NCBI GenBank assembly: GCA_963704075.1
Contig: CAVPGV010000009.1
Span: 62,001 to 126,000, forward strand
DNA: 64,000 nt
From: JADKAV01 sp963704075
GTDB taxonomy: Bacteria; Actinomycetota; Actinomycetes; S36-B12; UBA10799
Direction: 5' to 3'
A program made the position numbers and the translations under genes. Numbering within the stretch: position 1 is the first letter of the stretch; each line of letters begins with the position of its first letter. The notes below the pieces were generated by a model that had not been told where the DNA came from, searched no databases, and saw nothing but the letters and a program-made list of their open reading frames with translations. Below, one piece after another: positions 27,540 to 36,431 of the stretch.

Positions 27540-27836
27540 AACACCGAGGCCGCCCTGCCACTTCGCGTTCACAGCCCGCATCATGCCCGTCAGGCTTGCG
27601 GCCTCGCCCGCTTTCGGCACGAGGCCCATCGAACGCAGCGGGCAAGCCTATTGGTGACGATCCGACATGCCCTTCTTGGGACCACTGGATGACGGACCTC
27701 CCGGAGGCTGGCGGGAGTTCGACCGCCACCGCGCATTTCACGGAGTTCGCCTGATCTGCACTGTGCAGCTGAGGGTCTCCCGACGCAGGTTCCAGATAGA
27801 TGGGACGATCCTCACTACCGCAGTAGCAGTCCAGTT
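27540..27836. other. Intergenic stretch, nothing recognised
   Basis: The 297 bases between the PAS remnant and the CDF exporter stop hold only short unconvincing frames. I see no promoter, repeat or RNA gene here. Confidence 0.4.
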
Positions 27837-28625
27837 TCAGCGGCTCAACCGCAGAATCCGCCGAGCCCCGTTGGCCACGACGGCGAAGATGATGCCGCCA
27901 GCCAGCAGATCCGGGATGGCCGAACCACTGACCGCCACCCCGATCGCGGCCGCGATCACGAGCAGATTCACCTTGATGTCATTAGCCGTGAAGATCCAAC
28001 TGGCCTCCAGATGCACTTCGCCAGACCGGACCCGTTGTAGCACCATCAGGACAGCGACGTTCCCCGCCAGTGCCAGCACCGACAGCACCACCATCGTGGT
28101 CGGATCTGGCGGCTGATCACCGCCCAGGAACCGTCGCAGAACCTCAACTACCCCCAGCATCGCCAACCCAAACTGCAGGTAGCCACTCAGCCGGGCGTAT
28201 CGCTTCTTGTGGGCCGCTGCTGTTCCGACGGCGGCCAGACTCAAGACGTAGACCGTCGCGTCAGCACCCATATCGAGGGCGTCAGCGATCAAACCCATCG
28301 AATTGCTCAGCAATCCAAAGGTGAGTTCACCAACGAAGAATCCGGCGTTCACGATCAACGCGAAGATCAGCGCCCTTCGTTCCTTGCCCGGGTCTGCGGG
28401 ATCGGAGAATGACCCAGCCTTAGCGACCTGACGTGATCCCAGATCCAGCGCGGCGAGGGCATGATCTATCTGGCTCGCATCCCCGTCATGAGCCACCAGG
28501 ACGTCCCGTTGATCCAGATCAACCTCAATCCGATGCACGCCAGTCACCTCGGACAACGCCATCCGCACTAGTTGCTCCTCAGCGGCGCAGTCCATCCGTT
28601 GGATGTGGAAGCGGCTCACGGTCAT
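27837..28625 (-). CDS. Cation diffusion facilitator with N-terminal HMA-like domain
   Basis: 262 residues from ATG 28625 with AGGAGAG upstream. Residues 1-65 resemble a heavy-metal-associated domain with a degenerate metal loop (RMDCAAEEQL, only one Cys). Residues about 85-260 form a cation-efflux domain with some six helices; SMGLIADALDMGADATVYVL carries the conserved Asp residues of the transport site. It should export a divalent heavy metal. It lies downstream of arsM with its own palindromic upstream site. Confidence 0.87.
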   Translation of the reverse strand: MTVSRFHIQRMDCAAEEQLVRMALSEVTGVHRIEVDLDQRDVLVAHDGDASQIDHALAALDLGSRQVAKAGSFSDPADPGKERRALIFALIVNAGFFVGELTFGLLSNSMGLIADALDMGADATVYVLSLAAVGTAAAHKKRYARLSGYLQFGLAMLGVVEVLRRFLGGDQPPDPTTMVVLSVLALAGNVAVLMVLQRVRSGEVHLEASWIFTANDIKVNLLVIAAAIGVAVSGSAIPDLLAGGIIFAVVANGARRILRLSR

Positions 28626-28707
28626 GGCTCTCCTTCCTGATCGTCCCATGGTTTCCCGCGCCTATGGCAGCGACTAATTGTGGACTACCGGACGCGAGTC
28701 TTCACCC

Positions 28708-28731
28708 GGGTTCATCGATGAACCCTGTCAA
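28708..28731. promoter_or_regulatory. 18-bp perfect palindrome upstream of the CDF exporter, candidate ArsR/SmtB-type operator
   Basis: GGGTTCATCGATGAACCC (28708-28725) is perfectly symmetric. Read on the minus strand, TTGACA precedes it by zero bases and CATCGATG forms its centre. The same TTGACA plus CATCGATG combination occurs upstream of the ACR3 gene at 30556-30571. A shared metalloregulator is inferred; no such regulator gene is in the window. Confidence 0.5.
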
Positions 28732-29450
28732 CGCTGAGCATGTGCTGCACCGGCACGGCCAGCAGCGGTGAACTCGACGAGCACCTGATCGACGTCCGGG
28801 CCGGATACCCCGGTGGTGCAACACAACGCCGGTTCAAACCCCGGCCGGTGCGGCGGGCCGCGGTTCGCTGCCGGGTTTCACCGCCCGGATCGCCGCGGAC
28901 CGGATGACCCCGTCCAGGCTGGCGATCGCCGTGTTCACGTCCAGACATGCCGGCACGTCGGATTCAGGCAACTGGGAGACCAACCCTTCCAACGCGGCCC
29001 GGTCGAATACTTGCGTCGGGTCCACGGACACGTTGTCGAACCCGGCGGCGGTCAGACTCGCGACGCAGTCCGTTTCGGTGAGCGCTCCGCTGATGCAGCC
29101 GGTCCACAGGGCGTTGATCGTCGAGCGTTCCTCCGGCAGCAGCCGACTCAGCACCACGTCCGACACGGCCAGTCGACCACCGGCTTCAGCACGCGCAAAG
29201 CTTCGGCGAACACCCGGTTGTTGTCCGCGGACAGATTGATCACACAGTTGGAGACGATCACGTCGACGGAGTTGTCGGGCAGCGGAATCTCCTCGATGTG
29301 GCCCTTCAAGAACTCCACCTTCGACACCCCCGGCCTTGGCTTGGTTGTCCCGCGCCAACGCCAACACTTCCTCGGTCATGACCAGCCCGTACGCTTTGCC
29401 GGTCGGTCCGACGCGTGGCACCGACAGCAGCACGGTTTGGTGTCGGTCAT
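28728..29450 (-). pseudogene. arsM: Arsenite S-adenosylmethionine methyltransferase, internally deleted and frameshifted
   Basis: The gene starts with MTDTK at ATG 29450, overlapping the ACR3 stop, but soon joins VLLSVPRVGPTGKAYGLVMT. That sequence normally follows the SAM-binding glycine motif, so about 80-90 codons including motif I are missing. The rest is clearly ArsM: HIEEIPLPDNSVDVIVSNCV then INLSADNNRVFAEALRVLKP, GGRLAVSDVVL and LWTGCISGALTETDC. Three more frame breaks (about 29325, 29180, 28836) are needed to reach the cysteine-containing C-terminus GFEPALCCTTG. Without motif I it should be inactive. Confidence 0.75.
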
Positions 29451-30541
29451 GCTTTCTCGATATCGGCGGAATTGGTGACGAAAAGACGTTTGCGGAGCCA
29501 CAGGGACACGTAGACGAGCGCGACGAGGGCGGGCACCTCGATGAGCGGGCCGATCGTTCCGGCCAGCGCCTGACCGCTGGTGACGCCCCACACACCGATG
29601 GATACGGCGATGGCCAGCTCGAAGTTGTTCCCTGCGGCGGTGAATGCCATCGTCGCGGTCTTCGGGTAGTTGAGCCCGATGGCGCGGGCGGAGAAGAACG
29701 CGGTGAACCACATGATCGCGAAATAGACCAGCAGCGGTACCGCGATGCGGATCACCGCCAGCGGCTCGGATGTGATGCGTTCGCCTTGCAGCGCGAACAT
29801 CACGACGATCGTGAACAACAGCCCGTAGAGAGCGACCGGTGAGATGCGGGGCAGGAACGTGTCGGTGTACCAAGTGTTGCCTTTGCGGGCGATCGCGATG
29901 CGGCGCGTAAGGTATCCGGCGACCAGCGGGATGCCGAGGAAGATGAGTACGCTCTTTGCGATCGACCAGGTGGGGAACTGCGCGTCGGCGGTCTGCCATC
30001 CCAACCAACTGGGCAGGATCTGCAGATAGAAGACTCCGAGCGCGGCGTAGGCGATGATCTGGAACAGCGAGTTGATTGCCACCAGCAGTGCCGCGGCCTC
30101 CCGGTCGCCGCACGCGAGGTCGTTCCAAATGAGGACCATCGCGATGCATCTGGCCAGTCCCACGACGATCAGGCCGGTGCGGAACTCCGGCTGGTCGGGC
30201 AGGAACGTCCACGCCAGCAAGAACATCAAGGCGGGGCCGATGATCCAGTTCAGGAGCAGGGACAGTCCGAGGAGTTTCCGCTCGCCGGTGATGTGGCCGA
30301 TTTTCTCGTAGCGGACTTTCGCCAGGACGGGGTACATCATCGCGAACAACCCCAGCGCGATCGGGACGCTCGTCCCTTCGATTTCTCCGGCGTCGAGCAC
30401 GTCCTGCACTCCTGGCCACAAACGCCCAAGCATCAGCCCGCCGAGCATCGCCGTTCCGATCCACAACGGCAACCAGCGGTCCAACAGGGACAGGCGCTGC
30501 AGGACCGCGGATTCCATCTGGTCCGTCTGCTGCTTACTCAC
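29447..30541 (-). CDS. arsB: Arsenite efflux transporter, ACR3 family
   Basis: 364 residues and about 10 membrane helices. ACR3 hallmarks are present: RLSLLDRWLPLWIGTAMLGG, GLARCIAMVLIWNDLACGD with the essential Cys, and TATMAFTAAGNNFELAIAVS. GTG 30541 (VSKQQTDQMESAVL) is chosen because GAGGGA lies 5 bases upstream; a TTG at 30571 would lie inside the putative operator. It exports arsenite using the membrane potential. It is translationally coupled to the arsM remnant. Confidence 0.92.
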   Translation of the reverse strand: MSKQQTDQMESAVLQRLSLLDRWLPLWIGTAMLGGLMLGRLWPGVQDVLDAGEIEGTSVPIALGLFAMMYPVLAKVRYEKIGHITGERKLLGLSLLLNWIIGPALMFLLAWTFLPDQPEFRTGLIVVGLARCIAMVLIWNDLACGDREAAALLVAINSLFQIIAYAALGVFYLQILPSWLGWQTADAQFPTWSIAKSVLIFLGIPLVAGYLTRRIAIARKGNTWYTDTFLPRISPVALYGLLFTIVVMFALQGERITSEPLAVIRIAVPLLVYFAIMWFTAFFSARAIGLNYPKTATMAFTAAGNNFELAIAVSIGVWGVTSGQALAGTIGPLIEVPALVALVYVSLWLRKRLFVTNSADIEKA

Positions 30542-30555
30542 ACGTCCCTCACTCG

Positions 30556-30571
30556 CATCGATGTTTGTCAA
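30556..30571. promoter_or_regulatory. Candidate ArsR-type operator upstream of ACR3
   Basis: Read on the minus strand this is TTGACA-AA-CATCGATG, 15 bases before the chosen ACR3 start. It shares both blocks with the palindrome upstream of the CDF exporter. The position over the expected transcription start suits repression by an ArsR-family protein; this is inference from the repeated motif. Confidence 0.45.
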
Positions 30572-30715
30572 TACGAACAGTACTCGTCACCTACGTGTCT
30601 GGGGGAGTCAATACCGACCGTGGAAAGGGGCCGTCACGTGATGCCCGCGGCCATGCGCCGTGCTTAGAGCCCAGCCTGGGAAGACACAGCCATACAGCAA
30701 GTGACCCAATCACGT

Positions 30716-30794
30716 GGAGGTGCCGGGAGCCGTCGGCCGCCTACCGGCGACGTTCAACCCGGAGGTGCCGGGAGCCGTCGGCCGCCTGCCGGCG
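30716..30794. repeat. Two near-identical 34-bp direct repeats downstream of tmRNA
   Basis: Copies at 30716-30749 and 30761-30794 differ at one base. Each begins GGAGGTGCCGGGA, the same 13 bases that form the plus-strand image of the tmRNA 3' end at 30872-30884. Both copies are also rich in GCCGG/CCGGC and can fold. The rest of the 330-base gap between ACR3 and tmRNA holds no gene. Confidence 0.65.
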
Positions 30795-30828
30795 CCCTCC
30801 TCCCGATTCCCGCAGCCATCCAGCCAAA

Positions 30829-30870
30829 CAAAGAAGAAGACCCTGGAAGCATCCAGGGTCTTCTTCTTTG
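30829..30870 (-). terminator. Bidirectional Rho-independent terminator of tmRNA
   Basis: A 42-base perfect hairpin with 19-bp arms and an AGCA loop starts at the base after the tmRNA 3' end. The stem has a GACCCTGG core and ends in CTTCTTCTTTG, giving a T-rich tail in either direction. The stem is unusually long. Confidence 0.8.
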
Positions 30871-31233
30871 TGGAGGTGCCGGGAATCGAACCCGGGTCCA
30901 ACGGTACAAATCGGAGCATTCTCCGGGCGCAGTCGCTGTGTGGTGCATTCAGCCTGGCGGGTTTGTGCGACCCATCCGCCAACACGGCCTACATCACTGT
31001 TGGAGTCCCTCACGCCCCCGTGACCGGGGCGCTCAGCAAGCCTTCTAGATGACGCCGGGAACTACGGGGAAGGCACCCGTAGGCCGACGGACTCACGCTC
31101 GCTTAGGCAGCGAGGGCGAAGTCAGTGCGATTAGTATCGGCACTTGTGTTTTTGACGGATCGTTAATGAGATAACCGTCATCCTCAGCCCGCTTCTCTCG
31201 TCGAAGCATCCGCTGTCGAAACCGTTCACCCCC
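30871..31233 (-). ncRNA. ssrA: Transfer-messenger RNA (tmRNA)
   Basis: Rescues stalled ribosomes together with SmpB, which is encoded at 38495-38968. On the minus strand the 5' end is GGGGGTGAACGGTTTCGACA and the 3' end is the T-arm GGGTTCGATTCCCGGCACCT then CCA, where the CCA tail is mostly not encoded. The 7-bp acceptor stem pairs 31233-31227 with 30872-30878, including one G-U. The resume codon is GCC at 31141 and the tag reads ADTNRTDFALAA followed by TAA at 31105-31103. The length of 363 bases is normal for an actinobacterial one-piece tmRNA. Confidence 0.96.
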
Positions 31234-31325
31234 TGTTGAGTTGTACTTGCACCGTACCGGCGCACCACGACGTCGGTATACATATTGAACGCCCACCATG
31301 GGTGCGGGTATTCCACACTGGACCC

Positions 31326-32775
31326 ATGAGCACCGATTTCGATGTCGTCGTGGTCGGCGCGGGTCTGTCCGGGATCGACGCCGGATACCGACTGCAGACA
31401 CTGTGCCCCGACAAGACCTACACGATCCTCGAGGCCCGCCAGGAGATGGGCGGCACGTGGGATCTGTTCCGCTATCCCGGCATCCGTTCGGACTCCGACC
31501 TGTTCACTTTCGGCTTCCAGTTCAAGCCGTGGACCGACGAAATGGCACTGGCCGACGGGCCGGCCATCAAGCGGTACATCGAGGACACCGCAGCCGAATT
31601 CGGCATCGACAAGCACATCCAGTTCAACAGTCGCGTGAGCCACGCCGGCTTCGACACCAGCACGTCGACGTGGACGTTGACGCTGGACGACGGACGCACA
31701 GTGACCTGCAACTTCCTGTACTCATGTGCCGGCTACTACAGCTACGACGAGGGTTACCTGCCCGACTTCCCCGGCATCGACGACTTCGAAGGCACGGTGG
31801 TCCATCCGCAATTCTGGCCCGACGACCTGGACTACGCGGGTAAGCGCGTCGTCGTGATCGGCTCAGGTGCGACAGCGGTGACCCTGATCCCGGCAATGGC
31901 CCCGGATGTCGAGCACATCACCATGCTGCAGCGCTCTCCGACGTGGATCAGTCCGCTGCCCAGCACCGACCCGTTGGCCGATGTGGCGCGCAAGTACCTG
32001 CCACCCAGAACCGCGCACCGCTTGATCCGGGCGAAGAACATCGGGTTCAGCACCGCGTTCTACCAATTCAGCCGCCGATTCCCCCACCAGGCGGGCAAAT
32101 TGCTCAGGAACCTCGCAGTGAAGGAACTCGGAGCCGAGCAAGGTCGCCGAGCACTTCACCCCCACGTACAACGTCTGGGACCAGCGCGTCTGCGTGGCTC
32201 CGGACGGGGACCTCTTCGCGGCCATCAAGTCCGGCAAGGCCGAGGTGGTCACCGATCAGATCGACACGATCGTGGCCGAGGGCATCCGCGTGAAGTCGGG
32301 ACGCCTGCTGGAAGCCGACATCATCGTCACGGCCACCGGCCTCAAACTCGAACCGGCGGGCGGAATCGCGCCGGTAGTGGATGGAGAGGAAGTCACGATC
32401 CATGACCAGTTCGTGCTGCTCGGCGCGATGATCACCGGCGTCCCCAACTTCGCGATGGCGGTCGGCTACACCAACGCCTCGTGGACACTGCGCGCGGATC
32501 TCACCTCGAGGCTGGTCTGCAAGGTGCTCACCTGGATGGACGATCGCGGCTACGCCTCCGTCGTACCGCAACCCCGGGAGACGCTCGACCCGCAACCGCT
32601 GCTCGGCCTCAAGTCCGGCTACATCGAGCGAGCCGCGGAACTGCTCCCCCAACAAGGTCGCCGCGCGCCGTGGCGCATGCGGCAGAACTACGTCCTGGAC
32701 GTGGCGACCACCCTGCGCACCGACCTCGGCAAGTACCTGCGCGGGACACCGAAGCGAAGTCCCGCGAGGGTCTGA
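31326..32775 (+). CDS. Flavin-containing monooxygenase (Baeyer-Villiger type, frameshifted)
   Basis: About 482 residues. The N-terminal FAD motif is VVVVGAGLSGIDAGYRL, the FMO/BVMO region includes GGTWDLFRYPGIRSDSD, and the NADPH motif is VVVIGSGATAVTLIPAMA. One frame runs to KELGAEQ; an extra base near 32144 shifts it to VAEHFTPTYNVWDQRVCVAP and the rest. Class B flavoprotein monooxygenases insert oxygen into ketones or oxidise N/S atoms. The substrate is unknown. ATG 31326 starts exactly at the FAD-binding strand. Confidence 0.85.
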
Positions 32776-32878
32776 GGGCTCGTGGGCATCAACGGCACAG
32801 TCGCAGTGCATCCCGGGAGTCCAGCACGCTGCGTCCCGCTAGCCACCCGCCCACTACAATGGAACTGAGGTGGTTGGC

Positions 32879-33650
32879 ATGTCCAAACGCATGGTGTTCG
32901 GCGACGACGGCTCCCCCGGGGCGGATTCCGCCTGGCTGTGGATCAACAGCCACGATTGGCCAGGCTGGACGATCGAGGTGCTCATCGCCCTCGATGGACG
33001 GGACCAGCGACAACCCGCGAGCAGATCTCTCCTGCGCCCGCAGGTCGCTGACGGCCTCACCGAGGACGTCGTGCACGCCGATCCGCGCTACGCATTGCAC
33101 ACCCATGCCGCCATCCGTGACCTGGTGGTTGTCGGCACGCGGGGTCAGGGGCTGCTCAAGGCCCTGCACCTCGGCAGTACCGCCGAGTGGCTGATGCACG
33201 AACCGGCGGCGCCGACGGTGTTCGTCCGCGGCGGGCGCCGCACGCAGCGCATCGTGCTGGCCCACGACGGCTCGGCCGACGCGCGGGCCGCAGAGGACGC
33301 GTTGCTGCAGATGCCGTGGATCGAGCTCCGCAGAGGTCCTCGTGGTATCGGTCTCGGACCACCAGACCCAGGCCGATCCGGTGATCGAAGCGGCGGTGGC
33401 CCGCATGGACGGGAAGGTCGGTGCAGTCCATGCGAACGTGCTGGCGCCCACCGATCTCCAGGTCTTCTACCGGCCGCGCGACCTCATCCTGGACACGCTC
33501 AAGGACTGGAACGCGGACCTGATCGCGATGGGCAGCCGGGGCGTGAGCGCATGGGAGTCGGCGAACGAGATCGGCTTGCGGCGGGCAGGGTCCACCGCCA
33601 GCGCCATCGCCCATCACGCCCCCTGCTCAGTTCTCCTCGCTAAGGCGTAG
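32879..33650 (+). CDS. Tandem-domain universal stress protein (frameshifted)
   Basis: About 256 residues with two Usp domains. The first is shortened: MVFGDDGSPGADSAWLWINS, then DLVVVGTRGQGLLKALHLGS, which is the ATP-binding G-x2-G-x9-G-S/T pattern. The second begins RIVLAHDGSADARAAEDALL, is broken near 33325, and resumes EVLVVSVSDHQTQADP to ADLIAMGSRGVSAWESANEI. ATG 32879 has GAGG 8 bases upstream. It lies 21 bases before a P-type ATPase on the same strand, so the two probably form an operon. Confidence 0.82.
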
Positions 33651-33671
33651 CAGTGAAGGAGAGGCCGAGAC

Positions 33672-36368
33672 ATGACCTCCTCGACCCAGGCTTCGTGCGC
33701 CTGTGCAGGATTGGCATGCGCAGCCGCCGGAGAAATGCGTCGCGGCCCTCGGAACTGACGCCGAAGCCGGGCTGCCACCCGACGAGATCCCCCGCCGGCG
33801 CGAGGCGTACGGCAGCAACGAGTTGCCGGCGTCGCAGGGCCGGTCACGGCTGCGCCGATTGGGGTCCCAGTTCAGCAACCCCCTGATCGTGGTCCTGCTC
33901 GTCGCGGGGGGCGTCACCTTGCTGCTGGCTCACTACGTGGACGCGGCGGTCATCCTCGGCGTGGTCGTCATCAACGCCGTGATCGGTTTCGTCCAGGAGG
34001 GCAAGGCCGAGGATGCGCTGGCAGCGGTCCGCGGCATGCTGACCTCTCGCGCGAGGGTCATCCGAGGTAGCGAACGGCACGACATCGACGCGGTGGACCT
34101 GGTGCCCGGGGACGTGGTTCTGCTGGAGGTGGGAAGCCGGGTACCGGCCGATGTGCGTCTGGTCGCGGTTCGCAATCTGCGGATCGAGGAAGCGGCACTC
34201 ACCGGCGAATCCGCCCCCGTCGGCAAGCACGTCGAACCGGTGGACGCGAGCGCGGCCCTAGCCGACCGCCGGTGCATGGCCTACAGCGGGACGTCGGTCA
34301 CGAACGGCTCCGGACGGGGTGTGGTGGTCGCAACCGGGGAAGACAGCGAGGTGGGCCGGATCGGGCTGCTCGTGCAAGGCACCCAGCAACTCTCGACACC
34401 GCTGACCCAGCGCTTGGACCGCCTGGCACGCCAGATCACCGCGTTCACCCTGGTCGTGGGAGTGGCAGTGTTCGTCGCCAGTTACCTGCTGGACCGACTG
34501 TCCGCACTGGACAGTTTCCTCGCGGTCGTGGGGCTCGCCGTGGCCGCCATCCCCGAGGGCTTGCCCGCGGTCATCACGATCATCCTGGCGATCGCGTCCC
34601 GGTCGATGGCGCACCAGCGCGCGATCGTCCGCAGGCTTCCGGCGGTGGAGACCCTCGGGTCGGTCTCGGTGATCTGCTCGGACAAGACCGGGACGCTGAC
34701 CCGCAACGAGGTCACCGCGGTGCGTCTCATGCTGCCCGACGCCGACATCGACGTGACCGGGGCAGGTTACGCCCCCGAGGGCGGATTCCGCGACGGTGAC
34801 GCACCCATGGCAATCGCGGAGAACACCGCCGCGATGGACGTGATCCGGTCGGCGGCCCTGTGCAACGACGCCGCCCTGCATCCAGGGTCCGGGTCGGACG
34901 CCGAGTGGACCATCAGCGGCGACCCCACCGAGGGGGCGCTCGCGACGCTGGCGGCGAAAGCGGGCGTGGACATGCGCAGCCTCCACGCGGAGTTCCCGCG
35001 GCGCGACGAGATCCCGTTCGAGTCGCAGCAACGGTTCATGGCCACGCTGCACCACGACCATCACGGTGGCGCGTTCGTGGTGGTCAAAGGCGCACCCGAA
35101 CGGATGGCCGCCCTGTGCCGGGACACGGAACCGCGGTGGCTGACCCGCGCCGAGGACGCCGCGCGCCACGGCCAACGGGTGCTGGCCGTCGCCCGCGCCG
35201 CCGTATCCCCAACCGTGACCGAACTGAGTGCCGAGGCTTTGCCGGCGGAGCTGACGATTCTGGGCATGGTGGGCATGATGGACCCGCCGCGCACCGAGGC
35301 CACGGAGTCGATCTCCGACTGCCATCGTGCAGGCATCAGCGTGAAGATGATCACCGGCGACCACCTGTCAACGGCCGAGGCCGTGGGGCGCTCACTCAAC
35401 CTCGATGTCGGCGGCGGGGGCCTGGAGGGATCGGCCATCAGTGAGATGGGGGACGATCAGGTGATCGAAGCGCTGCACGACACCGATGTGATCGCCCGCG
35501 CCAATCCCGAGAACAAGATCCGTTTGGTTCAACTGCTGCAGTCCGAGGGGCAGTTCGTCGCGATGACCGGGGACGGCGCCAACGACGCCCCGGCACTCAA
35601 AGCCGCCGACATCGGAGTGGCAATGGGTCAGCGAGGCACCGACGCTGCCCGGGAGGCAGCCGACCTTGTCCTCACCGATGACAACTTCCGGACCATCCGC
35701 GATGCGGTGCGGGAGGGACGGGTCGTCTACGACAACATCAAGAAGAGCCTGCTGTTCATCCTTCCGACCAACGGCGGCGAGGCCCTACTGATCCTGGTCG
35801 CGCTACTGGCCGGCTGGACCCTGCCGGTGACGGTCACCCAGATCCTGTGGGTCAACATGGTCACCGCCGTGACGCTGGCCCTCGCCCTGGCCTTCGAGCC
35901 CGGCGAGCCGGCGGTGATGGACCAACCACCCCGACCTGCTCAGGAAGCGCTGCTCACCCGTCCCCTGCTGACACGCATTGTCTTCGTCTCGCTGCTGATG
36001 CTGGTGGTCACACTCACGGCGTTCGAATGGGAGTTGCAGCAGGGTGCGTCGCTGGAGACGGCACGGACTGCTGCTGTCACGGTGCTCGTGGCCGCTGAGA
36101 TCGCCTACCTGTTCCAGGCCAGGCACTACACGAAGACGGCAATCGCGACGGAGACGTCTCTGGGAATCGAGCAGCGCTCGTGGTCACCGGGTTGCTCGTC
36201 GTCCTGCAGTTGCTGTTCGTCTACTCCGGACCGATGCAGAGCATCTTCGACACAACCCCGCTGTCCGCTGCTTCATGGCTGACGATCGTCGCACTCGCCG
36301 CCGTCGTGTTCTTCGCGGTCGAGGTCGAGAAGGCCGTGTGGCGCTGGCGGGGTGTTCGGCGGTTCTGA
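33672..36368 (+). CDS. P-type cation-transporting ATPase (P2 type; frameshift at each end)
   Basis: About 898 residues. All P-type hallmarks are present: N-terminal cation ATPase domain (WHAQPPEKCVAALG), TGES actuator loop, PEGLPAV in helix 4, the phosphorylation motif DKTGTLT, KGAPERM in the nucleotide domain, TGDHLSTA and TGDGANDAPALK. PEGLPA and the overall layout place it with Ca/Mn-type P2 pumps such as mycobacterial CtpF. AAGGAGAGG precedes ATG 33672, but a one-base break near 33710 separates this start from the conserved frame. Another near 36163 precedes the last two helices. The ion is not certain. Confidence 0.88.
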
Positions 36369-36405
36369 AGCGTCGAACCCACCCTGTGGCCAACGTGAAA
36401 ACTTG

Positions 36406-36421
36406 TCGTACCTTTGTTCGA
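36406..36421. promoter_or_regulatory. LexA-like SOS box upstream of the HNH endonuclease gene
   Basis: TCGTACCTTTGTTCGA matches the actinobacterial LexA consensus TCGAAC-N4-GTTCGA at 11 of 12 positions and ends 10 bases before the ATG. Mycobacterial 13E12-repeat genes, of the same DUF222/HNH family, are known members of the SOS response. Confidence 0.65.
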
Positions 36422-36431
36422 CAATTGGGGT

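Noticed and set aside
28825..28850. GGTTCAAACCCC resembling a tRNA T-arm
   Set aside because: No acceptor, D- or anticodon arm can be built around it; it encodes GFEPAL of the arsM C-terminus.
31093..31643. Short protein frames across the tmRNA 5' half
   Set aside because: They overlap the tmRNA, whose ends, tag and T-arm are unambiguous; only the 12-residue tag is translated.
32776..32878. Possible DosR box upstream of the universal stress protein
   Set aside because: CCCGGGAGTCC shows only a weak, asymmetric likeness to the dormancy box.
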